Assembly (NCBI GenBank): GCA_023238725.1
Contig: CM041550.1
Coordinates: forward strand, 6,891,044 to 6,955,043
Length of the DNA stretch: 64,000 nt
Source of the DNA: Scortum barcoo
Taxonomy: Eukaryota; Chordata; Actinopteri; Centrarchiformes; Terapontidae
Direction: 5' to 3'
Position numbers and translations under genes: made by a program. The notes beneath the pieces were generated by a model. It was not told the DNA's origin and did not search any database. It worked only from the letters and a program-made list of their open reading frames with translations. Below are positions 10,331 to 21,699 of this stretch, in pieces. Every line of letters starts with the position of its first letter. Within the stretch, counting starts at the first letter, position 1.

Positions 10331-11872
10331 AAAAAAGAAAAAAAAGGTGGTATGTTCAATATGGTCTGACCTCCAGGACGGTGTGAGTGCTGATGTGTGT
10401 GGGCCTGTCTGAGGAGATAGCAGATGGATGCAGATAACAAATACAATCCAGTCGGGTCTGAGGTGGTGCCTGTACAGTTGCCCTTTAGATACCTACAGGG
10501 GTACGAGACCATAAAACATGCCCCAGAGTTGTCGTTTTCAAAGTGCATCTTTTCACCCGCCAAAAACCGAGGCGGGAGAGTGGAAAATGACAACTCCTGC
10601 AGCATGATACTTCCGCTGTTAGTTAGTCTCTCTCTCACTCTCTCTTGGCTGTTTGGCTTTTCACGCACGTCAAACAGGCGCTCCAAGACATCTGTCGCCG
10701 CTCAGATGAACCACACCTCAGTTTATTTATGCGCTGTAACACTTTGTGCTCTTTTTTTTTCCTTCAAAACCCCGACTTGAGAGCGACCACGACAAAGATG
10801 CATTTCCACGCTTTGAGAAACTCAGAGAAGGATGCTCTGAGATCTGCTGCGAGGCTGAGGCAGCGAGCGGCTAGCTGAGGCGTGCTCTGCAAACCGTTGA
10901 TCTTGATATTGCTCCCTTTTCTTTTTTTTTTTTTTTTTACACTCCCTGAGCCTGGTATGTGAAAGTGCAGCGGAGAGATTGTAGACTTTTAAAGTGGCCT
11001 TCTTGAGCAGGATTCACATGGTAATTAGGTCAGGGCACACGGAGGAAAAACAAAGCTGTCCACATGCGGGGAGAGCAGAAAACATGCCGTGTTTTCTGCT
11101 GAAGATGTTTCAAGGGGAGTGAAGAGACACACAGAGAGATGCTTCCTCAAAGTGGCTCTGTATATTCAGAGCACTGCGGCCATATTGGAGTGTCTCTTGC
11201 TCTGTGTTATGTAAATATAATGCCTGATTTCAAATCACTGTTTCAGGCGTGGTGACTTGTGGAGGCAGCCCCGGCCTCAATCTTCTCCATTGGTCTTTGT
11301 GCCCAGAACACAAAGCTCTGCCGCTGCGTCACCTGAGCGCGATTACGCCGTCCCACAGTGCTGACGCAAATGTTGCCATTTTCCATTCACAATCTCTGCA
11401 GCCTGATTGAGGTCCTGCACCTGAGTACTCCTCATTTCATTTGAAATGAAATCCTTCCTCCATTATCATGCTATTTGATGACTTGTGCTAGAAACATGCA
11501 AATCTTGGCTGTTGATGTGAGCGTCCTGTGGCCCAATTTCACTGTCAACCTCAACAAACTGAAGCACGACAGATACAGTTTGCTTCACTCCAGCGGCGCC
11601 CTGATGAGAATCCGCTTTCGACTCTAGTTCTCTTTTGTTCATGATGGAGTAGGTTTGAGGGAGAATGTGCACTTGTGATAAGCAGGCAGTTTTAGTCGTC
11701 AACAGAGGGAGGCCGGCGGTCTGCGTGGCGCGGTCTGAGCCAGTGGGTGGAAATGAATAATTCCACAATGTCTGCCTGGGTCCCCCTCAGCCTCCAAGGA
11801 TCTCATTGTTTCTGAATGCAGAGCGCACTTGGCGTGGCCTTTGCTCGCGGTGTCTGTCTGCGTGTAACCTGG

Positions 11873-11908
<36 letters not shown>
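11873..11908. repeat. (CT)n microsatellite
   Basis: About 18 uninterrupted CT units. Confidence 0.9.
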
Positions 11909-11911
<3 letters not shown>

Positions 11912-12235
11912 CAACGCACAACCTCGCCGTCTGTGAAATCCGATACGGCTGCAGCATCTCAGCACTCAGTCTGCAGGCCTGCTAATGAATGCTTGATGCG
12001 ACCCAACAGTCTCAATTTGTCTCTGGAATGTTATCGTCATTGTTTCCCCTCCCTTTTCCTCTGTTGTTATGGTTGTACCTTTACAAAGAAGGTGAATAGG
12101 GATGAAAAGGGCAAGCAGTTTGTCAAGCAGAAAAATAAGCTGGGGAGAAATATGTTTGACCTAATTCAGTATTTTTATGGTGTGTAATGGTTCCTCTAAA
12201 AGCTGTATTTTATTAATGAATTAGTTTCTTGTTTA

Positions 12236-12430
12236 GGGCATTTATCATGCAACAGCATCAAGCATTTGTTCTTCTCAGCCTCTTAAATGTGAGGATTTGC
12301 TGCTTTATATAATTGTGGAGTTGAATATCTTTATCTTTCATTTTATATTCAGACTGTCAGGACTGATTTCAAGGAATCACCTCAGGCTCTGGGAACTTGC
12401 GATGGACTATTTCTACTATTTTAAATAGTT
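12236..12430 (+). repeat. Decayed copy of a common percomorph interspersed repeat (family A)
   Basis: The order of phrases AAGCATTTGTTCTTCTCAGCC, AAATGTGAGGATTTGCTGC, GTTGAATATCTTTA, TCACCTCAGGCTCTGGGAA and GATGGACTATTTCTACTATTTT matches, from memory, a very widespread spiny-rayed-fish repeat. Its complete copies are bounded by runs of ATTAATCGATTAATCG. Other copies here are at 36325, 40460, 55375, 57370 and 58385. The shared phrase order between copies can be seen directly. The family name is not known to me. Confidence 0.6.
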
Positions 12431-14770
12431 AAGATAGTTTATTGTAGTGTAATTCAATGTCATTCTTCAACTTACACTGACCCCTCGAGAATAATTGTGC
12501 GAACACAGTCGCACAGTTTTTACTCCTGTATTAGTCATTTCAAGGCCAGTTTTTAAGCTGTAGGTGTTTTCCTTTAAATCTTCAACCTATTCTGTGATTG
12601 CATATTTTCCTTCTTTCACACATTCTCATTGTTATCCCTTTTGGTATTAGATGAGGTGTGTGTGTGAGTGTTGTGTGCAATCATGCGGTCATACGTGCAT
12701 GTGCGCATGCGTGCATGTCTGAGCAATTTGATTTTTCCCTTTGTGTGCGTGCGAAGCGGACGTGAAGGCATGTGCCTTTTCTCTCCCATCCCTCCTCTGT
12801 TCAGCCCCGGCAAGGTCTGAGCAGGGCGAGAATAAAAGGGGCGCAAGAGGAGGAGAAAGTGCTCCCACAGTTGATTTGGCCATTGTGGGGGGAGGAACAC
12901 TATTCCCATTGATGCTCTGGACGCATGGCTGAAACCCCCAGAAGCTTTAGGAAGGGAGCTTATTCAAGGCTTGATGTGACCCGGAGGACTGGGTTGGAAG
13001 ATGGGTGTTGAGCCCATTGTGGGGACGGTGGGAACATTGTTCCCGCTCTGCTGCTTTAATACCACTCTGAACCACTGGCTCTGCGAGCTGGATGGGCTCT
13101 CAGGTTGTCTGTTCTTGCTTTACAAGACACTGGAGAGGTCTCTTATGTTAGAGGTCTCATGAATTTTCAAAGACCTCGTAGAGATCTGAAAAACACTTTC
13201 CTGAAGGCTCCCATCAGAGAATCTATTATGATTTTCCATTTAATTTACGATAATGTCCTCTCCAATTTTGTAACGTCGTGAAATGGTTTCACGCTGTGCT
13301 TTCCTGACGCTGCATCACAGCTGAGTGTGTCGCTGTCAGATTTGTCAAAGGTGTCCTTGCTAGAGCCACTATTGCTCATTTATTCAGGTTACTTGTTATT
13401 TGTCTTACAAATGACCCCTCAGCTGCAAAGGAGGAAGCAGCATGATGATAGAAATCTCCCATATTTCTTTCCATGAGCGTAACCCTTCCCTAAACTCAGC
13501 CTAATAGGTTTAAGTGTCTAAACTTTAACTGTAGGTTTGGCAGAACAGACAATGCTTATATGGGTCATTTTGGAGGGTACTGACAATAAGTTATAAGCAC
13601 TTCATCTGACATTGCTAGCTAAGTGTAATGAAGTATGAGTGCCTCTTTCTATTCAATCATCATCATGTTTTTCCTTCTCAAAACTTTCTTTTGTGTTGAT
13701 GTCATCTAAAAGATCTATCATCACATGAAATCAATATACCACCGAAATCACTGTATCTCATTCGGTCTTTTGATGATGGTGGTGAGGAGCGCTGTCTGAC
13801 ATGTTGCTGCATCTTACGTGGATGTTTAGTTGAGATCCGGATGGATATAATTCACATAATTGTTCCCTCATGTTCTGTATGGAAGCATCTGTAGTAGTCG
13901 TGTTTCCCAGTTTATTTATTCAGGTTTTTTGTCATCCAAAGGTAGTAAAATTCAAGTACTGATACAGTACATATCAATCTGTAATAGTTGGCAAACACTT
14001 TGACATAAATGCAGTTCTTTTAAACATTTCTCTAATGTATAAAAACTACCATGCAAAGTGTTGTTAAGTGCCTCCATCAAACCCTCACTTTCGCTTTGAA
14101 TCCTCGGCATTCCTCTAAAGGATCTCTGGGTTTCAGGTATTTTACTTTGAAAAGCCCCATTGTGCACTGCTTTAAGAAACCCTCCTAATGGAATAAGGCT
14201 CATTTTTACCCCACGGTACCCTCTAAAATGGTTGCATCTCTTCCAAATGGAGTCACAGGGTGAGAGCTAAACTCCTTTCTTGCGTCTGTGCTCAGTGAAA
14301 GTAATAGGTTTGCAGTAAGCCCTCCAAACAAGGCTTGGATTAGGACACACTGGCGACTCCTGTGGTATTTTTCTAGCTGTGTATTTACACGCTGACAGCG
14401 AAAAACACTGACTTTATAATACGCTTTACCAATTTTTCCCACTGTGTTTGGGATTATTGGGCATTGTAAGAGGCAGTCAGGGCTCAGTTTGTCATCTCAA
14501 CAATACCAGCGGGTTTGGAGGCAATTAGCTAAAGCAGATCAGAGTTCCTGATGTGTTTACCTAAAGTTTTATTAACATTGGTTTGCTTCCAGTACGAGAC
14601 TTTGATTAACTGCCTCAGATAGGCCGTATAACTGGCTCATTAGAGAGAGCAGCACATGCATCTCCGCTGGTCAGCAGTCTGGTGTTGCGTGCGCGTGCCT
14701 GTTTTGTTTGCATACCCATGTGTTTGTGTCCACGCGTGCATATGTGTGTCAGCTTCTGTTTTTTTTTTTC
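12431..14770. other. Noncoding, little visible
   Basis: No gene was seen. A GT-rich patch lies at 12655-12680. About 13470-13590 (CCCTTCCCTAAACTCAGCC ... TGGGTCATTTTGGAGGGTA) resembles another dispersed percomorph repeat, at low confidence. The frames at 13952-14203 and 14206-14442 (minus) abut but have no domain or splice signals. Confidence 0.35.
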
Positions 14771-14779
14771 TTGCAGTAA

Positions 14780-15035
14780 TGGCCAGGAAATCAGCAGTTA
14801 GTGATGGCGGGCAGCTGGTCTCCGCTCTCCCTGTTCCCCACAACCCTTCATTCCCGTAGCACGTGTAATTGGACAACCACATGTCAGGCTGTGATTTGCA
14901 GTACGAGCCTAATGATTTCTCGGCGCTGAATATCATGAGAGCAGTCATCCTGTTGTCAGACGTTGGCTGGAAGTGTGATGCAATGGCTGAATTCACTGGA
15001 GAGGGTGACAGAGGAGGGAAGACTTTATCCTGCTC
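14780..15035. promoter_or_regulatory. Candidate regulatory island
   Basis: Unique, compositionally even sequence with E-box (CACGTG at 14860-14865, CACATG at 14878) and CCAAT-opposed (ATTGG) motifs, and no repeat features. It is bordered by T-rich simple sequence at 14759-14770. This is inferred only from composition and motif density. Confidence 0.3.
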
Positions 15036-17430
15036 ATTCCCATCAATGTTTTTTTCCCCTCCTCCTTGTTCTCCTGGCAGGATTCGTCCCATCTCTTGTT
15101 CCACATAAATTTCCTCTGAGCCCGGTCAGGACTGTATGACCTAAAAACTTTCCTCATGATGAATTGTCAAGTTTACCATGATAATGATGTTTGAATTTGT
15201 TTTAATGATTTTGTGTCAGCTCAGTTCTGATTTGATTTTGTGTCTTCTCTAAGAACATCTTCTCTAAAATGTTTTCTGAATGGTTGGTTAAGCTTCTGGT
15301 CATGTTGTTAGTCGCTGTAGCTCTTCTCAGTTTAATCAAATTGCATTCAAATGATGTACTTGTATGAATAAATCAAGGTTGGTAAAAAAAATAACTGAAT
15401 TTCATTATTCTGCGGTGAAAATGACTCGATCGTTGCATCTTTTTGGTTGTGTTTGTAAAACAAACTCTGGTCACCCTGCGGTAAACAGCAGTGCAGACGA
15501 TGCTTCACAAATAGTCGAGCGAGGAGCACAACATTAACGGGCGCAGTGACACAGACACTGCTTGTGATGTTTTTATAGTTTATGGTGATTTCTTTATCAT
15601 TTTGGTAATCTCATAATATTTCAGGGCTTGTGTTATTGTTGTTGTTAAATCTTAAAAACCTTTTGTTACCTGATGTTCACTGCTTTAATATGTTTCATAA
15701 TCTCTTACGCCGACTTGATCATATCACCTGACTTGATAATATCACTGTTCATACATAATTCACACTATTTTCTTCATTTTTTTCTAATATAAGCACCTGC
15801 AACAGTTTCTCCCGCAATGCTTTCAATGCCTCTGGTCATTTTTCTCTGGATAATCAGTGTTCAGTGTAGTGTGTGTGTGTGTGTGGACAAGACAAGGCAT
15901 GGTGCTGAATTGAGGAATGAGTGACAAAGGGGAGCAATAACAGAGACCACATACTCTTGTGTGGCAGCTATAGGCCTGTTTCCCATCTCAGATGCCAAAA
16001 CATCTCACAGAGAATCAGATGGAGCTATTATTCAGTCTCTGTGTTTGATAGCTTTTCCTATTTGACCTGGGTAGCAATGAGCACCTAGCGTTGCTCCAGT
16101 TTAACCTGCCAGACGTTCCAGAGAAATTATTCCACTCCGTCTTTTGACCTTTTTGTTTGGCTCTTGCCAGAAATCTCTTGGTTTTAAGCCAACAGACAGG
16201 ACTGGAGTTTTTCTCCACCAAAGTGACTGATTTGTGATTCATGTTGCGTTTTAGCTGGAGGCTCATTTCGGGACTTGAGGCTTGCAGGGGGATGGTGCTG
16301 TGAGAGTAGCCTTAATCAAGAGCTCATTAGTTAACTTGTGCTGAAGGGGGGGGAACACATACGACAACACGTCAATCAAATGAGCATAACAGCAGCGTAG
16401 ACCCCTCAGTAGAGTCCTTGTTTGATGTTTGACACGAGGATCAGCTGCAGTGTGCCTTAAAAAGGTCGCTCTGATTGACAAACGGGGCTGAAACAAATGT
16501 TTAACTCTACAGAGTGGAACGAAAAGTCGATGCATAGAAGTTTTGCCCCCCTCAAGCTGCAAATGTTCAGCCGTAAAGCCATTTTTCGTGCCCCACTACC
16601 TCTGCAGCACTGCTGAGTTTGGTTAGCGGTTGGCCTTGGTTACTATGGCGATAGAAGTGGCTCTCGGCGGGGGCAGGAGGGTACGTTTCAGACTGAGGCG
16701 GACAGAGAAAGAGGGGAGTGTGACAGTGATTAATGTCCTGGCAGAAACAGAGACAGTCGCCTCTCAAGGCCTCGTCGTCGCTGTCCGAGCGCTGAGAGGC
16801 TCGCCGGCACCCAAACCAGTGCGCCGTCTCACAGCGCGGCACGAGAACGGAGGAAGAAGTTTAATCACAATCACCTGAATTATTTATTGTTCAAAAATCT
16901 ATTACTCTCCGACTCATTGGATGAAAGCCAGAGTAAATTGAAATGTTGGATTAAGCCAAGAAGGAAATGAGATTCACCTGTGTGTCTCCTAAAATCAATC
17001 CTCACTATCCGGCTGATTAATGGAAAAAACATTTGTCTCAGCACCCCCATCTGCCGCTCGCCTCTTATTCCGAAACATCAAACGAGCCCGGGTGGCCTTT
17101 CCCAGGTGGCAGCGTGGGGAGAGCGGGTGAGTAGTCAACAGTTTGAGTGTCACGTGGCGCTCCGGTTTACCGCGCAGCCTGTTAACAAGGAAGTGAAATG
17201 ATGGAAGACCGGAGGCCAAACGTCTGCAGAGATAAGCGGCCGACTGTGCTTCCTCGTTCCGCCGTCCCTCCCCAACGAGGAAAAACACCCCATAAACAGT
17301 GGATATTTGGCCAGAAGGGTTTGGTTGATGAAGCGCTTTCGGCATGTGCCTTATAAACATCAGCTTTTTGATCAGCTTCTGCAAATTTGACCGCCTACTC
17401 ACATGCATGCACCTTATTCTCCCCTCGCAC
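15036..17430. other. Noncoding with two candidate regulatory islands
   Basis: About 16060-16300 and 16570-17420 look unique. The second holds an RFX X-box-like site at 16638-16651, a CpG-richer core (16740-16860) and homeodomain-type TTAATGG/ATTAA motifs near 17015. A + strand frame at 16630-16878 covers the core, but its 82 codons match nothing I know. A short GT tract lies at 15869-15884. Confidence 0.35.
16638..16651 (+). promoter_or_regulatory. RFX X-box-like site
   Basis: From the GTTACTATGGCGAT window, about 11 of 14 positions match the palindromic X-box GTTRCCATGGYAAC. Both half-site cores are recognisable. RFX factors control ciliary and some neural genes, but a match of this quality occurs by chance fairly often. 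Confidence 0.3.
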
Positions 17431-19650
17431 TGGACTCACTTTTTCCTCACAAAGAAAAGAACCTCAAAGCTTTGTCGCGGTACCTGTTCCTCTTTCATGT
17501 CCCCCACCTGGATCTCAAGGTCCATTAGAGCTCCTTTTGAGGATCTCGGTCTCTGCCTGGGCTTTCGCACTTCACCACACTTCCCCCTCCCCCTGCTGGC
17601 CCGTAATGCTGCAGCTCAAAGAAGCCTCTGTTGGGCTGCTGTAGTGCAAAATGTGCACATGAGCACCATGTAATGCAGTTAAAGTTGGTTAAAAAAAAGT
17701 TAAAAAGCCTCCTCTTGTTCCTCCTCGGTGACCTCTACACCTGGTGCCCCCGCCCACCACCTTCAAACAGTCTCTGCTCTTTGTGGCTTGACCCGCCGAC
17801 AGCACCGTCTTATTGCCGACAGCGGCGTAAAGGAGCTCAAATCACACAAACCATCTGATGCCCGGTGTAAGACTTGGTAAGGACATGATGAATGAGCTCC
17901 AGACACACACACATTCCTTTGTGTATTCATTCAGCCACAGGAGGTAACATTACCTTGTCATTTTTTGCACACCTGTCCATGCTCCTTCACCTGACCCTGG
18001 TGGGATAAATGCTTGGGCCTGTCTTCATGTTTCTATTTACAAACCGCTGAAGGACCTCAGGTAGCTTCAGCAGGAAGGAAGCGGCACTCTTTCTCGCGAT
18101 GTGTAAATCAGCTGCTGGATGTTTGATGGCAGAGTAAATGTCTGCCCCCGCTCATAGCAGAATGCTTCTGCTAGTGTTGGCCAGCGGCCCCATTCATCAC
18201 CCACCATGATAGCAGCCTCAGTCAAGCCCTTTTTAAAACCATGGCTGAGGTCCCAAAAGCACAAAACGGTGTTACTCAGAATGACAAATATATTTATGTT
18301 TAAAAAAATCTGGACCCAGCACAGGCCGTGTTGGGAAAACTAACTCATCTGTAAATTAATTTTCCACAGTACTTTTAGAATAAGATGTGCTGCATCATCA
18401 CACAGTGAGTTATCTGTAGTTGTATAGGAAGGGATGTTTGGATGTGGCAAAATAACATAAGCTGAAAGGTCCGCTTATTAGCTTTTTGGAGTTGTCAGCC
18501 ACATTTCACAGTCTTCGTTGGGTGAATGGAGGAGGCTCAGGTGTTGTCACATGACCTCGTTGTGGAGCTTCAGTCAGGAGGTAACAAGGAAAGATGTGTT
18601 TCGCGTTTGAAAGGGAACTAAAGGATTAATCACTGGGCCGAAAATAAGCGTGTGAAAACAGTATAAAAAGTAGACTGCGCATCAGCACTGTCCTTGATGA
18701 AAAGGGAAGTCAGATCATTTGGCAAACAGCGAAATTGACAAGCACATTAAGCTGCGTTTTGCTCTTCACATCTGCTGCATCTCTGCGATAGACAGTCATT
18801 TCCTATTGTAACTTTTCTGCTGTCAGACTCCAATCACAGAGCTAAAGAAACATATGATACCAAACATGCAACATGAGCTTTCATTTCTGTCCAGCTTATG
18901 AGTTTAATGAGTCGAATATTTACCCTTCTTTTAGCCCTGGTTTGGTCTGAAATCGGCCACGAGGACAGTGAAACTATACAGTATGTGCAGTAAAACCAAA
19001 AAAACGAGCTAAATTCTCTGTGGGTTTGTCATTTGTCAGAGTTTCTATTCAGATTGGTCCACTGTTAGTATAAAAATATGGATTAGTGCAGCTTAAACGT
19101 AATCCAAAAACAGTTACACGAGAGATTATATGTAGGTCAACACGGCTATAAAACATACTAAATAATAAGTACAGTGTGTGGTAAGGTCTGAGGTAATGTT
19201 TCCTGTAGCAATGGCTGGCTTGTCCACTGTCATTCTAATGCGTCCTTGTGGTCTCTTTCTCTGTAATCGCTTTAGTGTGCAGAGATCCGACCAGCTGACA
19301 TTTGGATAAATGAATGTGTGATGAAGGTAGACGGATGAGTGCTTACGTCACGTCACGTCACTGCGGCAGCACCACCAGCAGTTACCATGGGGTCAAACAG
19401 GCACTTGTGTGTGTGTGTGTGTTATTAAGACACATGCTGCTCTCTCATTTTCTTGGTTTCGCTTCTCATTTTGGCTCCAGACACGAGTAACTGGAGGTTT
19501 TCGGAGGCTGAAGACTTTGACTGAAGGTCAGCGGCTGGGGCAGCCGACTCAAAGGCTGCTGTTACATGCAGATGTCTCACTTTCTGTGTGGAAGAGCCCT
19601 CGGCTGCCCTGCGCTGTCTTGAGATCGATGAAAATATGTTTTTAAAATAT
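17431..19650. other. Noncoding, mostly featureless
   Basis: No gene was seen. A tandem CRE-like element is noted at 19344-19360 and a GT tract at 19407-19422. The remainder is ordinary AT-leaning sequence without recognisable motifs or repeats. Confidence 0.4.
19344..19360. promoter_or_regulatory. Triple overlapping CRE-like element
   Basis: TACGTCACGTCACGTCA holds three successive ACGTCA half-sites at five-base spacing (reverse complement TGACGT three times). CREB/ATF proteins bind TGACGT half-sites, and tandem CREs are usually functional in promoters. No transcription start is evident nearby. Confidence 0.45.
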
Positions 19651-19652
19651 GT

Positions 19653-20057
19653 AAGTGGCCAAAAGTTTGTGGCCACTTGAATTTAACAGATATGTGATTG
19701 GTCTGCATCTGATTTCAAAACCATTGGCACTGATCTGTTGCTGTTACAGGCTCCACTCTTCTGTGAGGGCTTTTATTTTGGAAGCGGGCTGCAGGGATTT
19801 GCTCGCACTTGGCCAAGAGCATTCGTGAAGTCCAGAGCTGATGATGGGCGATACAGCCTGGCTCACAGTTGGCGTTCCAGGTGTTGGGTGGGGTTGAAGT
19901 CAAGGCTCTGTGCGGGACAGTCAACTTCCTCCAAACTGGGAAAACCAAAACCATTTCTCCACATGTCTTTGTGCATGTGAGCATTGTCACGTTGAAACAG
20001 GAGATCGGGTTCCACAAACTGTTGCCATAAGGAGGCATGATATTGCACAAAATAAGC
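19653..20057 (-). mobile_element. Decayed, truncated Tc1/mariner transposon with transposase remnant
   Basis: The left end carries an inverted repeat, AAGTGGCC, ten bases, GGCCACTT (19653-19678), and then follows the layout of a fish Tc1-like element. On the minus strand about 60 codons read as the C-terminal catalytic part of a Tc1 transposase: FQRDNAHMHK (the usual FQQDNAPCHxA block with the second catalytic aspartate), a W-R-N-G-F-G-F-P segment, CPAQSLDFNPTQHLE (the WPAQSPDLNPIEHLW block) and then a stop. Everything N-terminal to about 20057 is missing. The substituted motif residues and the premature stop mean it is inactive. The long minus-strand frame that continues to 20660 is a chance fusion of this remnant with unrelated sequence. 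Confidence 0.8.
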
Positions 20058-21690
20058 TCTAAGCATGGAAAAGGGTGTGGAACTGCAGTTAACAGAAAGA
20101 AGAAAGTGGAAGTATGAGCTTGTTTCTCTCTCAGTCACCTCTCTTAGCTCACAAACTCTTCTGACCGTCCCCAAGTGCGTCTCGCACAGTGAATCTCCCC
20201 GGCCACACTCGGTGACCTCTCTGCGTCGACAGCGTGCCCCCCGGCTGGCGCGATCCCCAGACACTCTTGGCGATTTACAAACCTGCGGTGGTGGCGGTGG
20301 CGGTGGTGGCGGTGCCCACACGTCTTCGACTTTGCTGAAGATGTGCTCCCATTCATTAAGGTGGCACAAGTGACAGAGGGCCGCTTGTGTTCTGCGGCGA
20401 GAGGGATAAACAAGACATAAAACACGGTGGCTGTTGGCTGGGAACAGCCAATTTGTGGCGGTTAGACTGCGTTTAACTTCAGGTGTCCTCGCTTTGTCCC
20501 TCTCTTTTTCTCCCCTCTCCCTGATTGTCCTTCTCCCGCGTTGCGATTTCTCTTTTGTATCACAAAGGTAACTCGCGGGTGATGTAAATGAGTGTTTTCC
20601 AGTGACTGCACATTTCTGTGAGAGATTTATGTTGGCAGGGAGCTCCTGGTGTGTCTTCAATTCTTTGTTCTTTCACGAGCTGCATGCGTTGGATTAGTTT
20701 CATCAAACACTAAAGATTTTTTATAATCTTCAACAGGCAATGCATTTGAAATTGTGGCACCGCGTACGACATGAGAGAGATTGAAGATTGAAGAACTTTT
20801 TGTTTTGTCTTGTAATTTCCACGAGCTTGCTCCGCTCTGCAGGTGTTGCCAGCAACAATATAACAGCTATTATACCTGAGTATTTTGTTTACACAGAAAC
20901 TGGCTTGTTCTCTGAACTCATACAGCCATGTATGATGTCGGTCGGTGGTTTTATGAGATTTTCAGCGAATGCACCACCGTCATAACGATCCAGCTGTTAT
21001 CAGAACAAAACACTTCAGAACAGCTTTCAGGAGCAACATGTCATTTTATTTATAGAGCTAACAACTCACTATGAAGTTGGTTGGGTGCTTTTTTTAAACT
21101 CTTTTCTGTGTTTGTCATTATGTCACTGAATATTAATGATCTCATTGTGATCTTCCTGATTGTCGTAACTGTCGTACCACGGAAATCGGAGCCGGCATTA
21201 GTCAGAGAGGCTCTGATGATGATGATGTGTGGCCTCTTGTTAATTAATGTCTCGTCTAATAGATTGATTCCTTCATCAATTGTACTTAAATGCTGGAACG
21301 TGATACTTAGGTTGTCACTGGTTTCATATGAATGAATGACTCATAGAAATGAAGGAAAGGCTTCATATTAACAAAGCTAAAACAATGATAACTTTATTAG
21401 CCCTCAGCAGCCCATATCCCATCTGTCTCAGAAGTGCTCTCAAATTTGTTCAATGCTAACAAAATAATCAATCTTTTATCTTTGTTTGAGTTTTACTGTC
21501 TATTGAAGTATTAGATACCCATTTAACTTGGAAAAAGTACAGAAAACCACAGTACAGTGGTTCAACTTTTCAGAAAGAGTGAAAGCAGCCCACTGTGAGA
21601 GCTCACATTTTATGTTACAGAAGCTAACTTGGCATTATAATAAAAATGTCATCCTGTACCGCAAGTAGTAGGAACAATTTGTAAGCAGCG
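20058..21690. other. Noncoding beside the transposon remnant
   Basis: No gene was seen. A (GGTGGC)n-type minisatellite lies at 20286-20315. A CpG-bearing patch around 20160-20260 is open in several frames without domain signals. The rest is AT-leaning filler. Confidence 0.4.
20286..20315. repeat. GGT/GGC trinucleotide repeat
   Basis: About ten G-G-Y triplets in a row. It is G-rich on the + strand and could form a quadruplex. Confidence 0.85.
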
Positions 21691-21699
21691 TAGTTTCTG

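Larger units (their letters stand above)
9471..12235. other. Noncoding with several candidate regulatory islands
   Basis: No gene was seen. Three blocks look like unique, possibly constrained DNA: 9480-9790; 10100-10330, dense in ATTA/TAAT and AAATTTTAATGATGCAT-type homeodomain/POU sites; and 11150-11560, with a CRE/AP-1-like GCTGACGCAAATG. The block 10318-10780 is open on both strands for over 110 codons but shows no splice sites or known domain. A T-rich tract lies at 10919-10938. Confidence 0.4.

Noticed and set aside
14640..15104. 154-codon minus-strand frame
   Set aside because: Histidine/threonine-rich from GT sequence, with no domain and no splice context.
19863..20660. 265-codon minus-strand frame
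   Set aside because: Only its last 60-70 codons are the Tc1 transposase remnant; the rest is unrelated DNA that happens to stay open.
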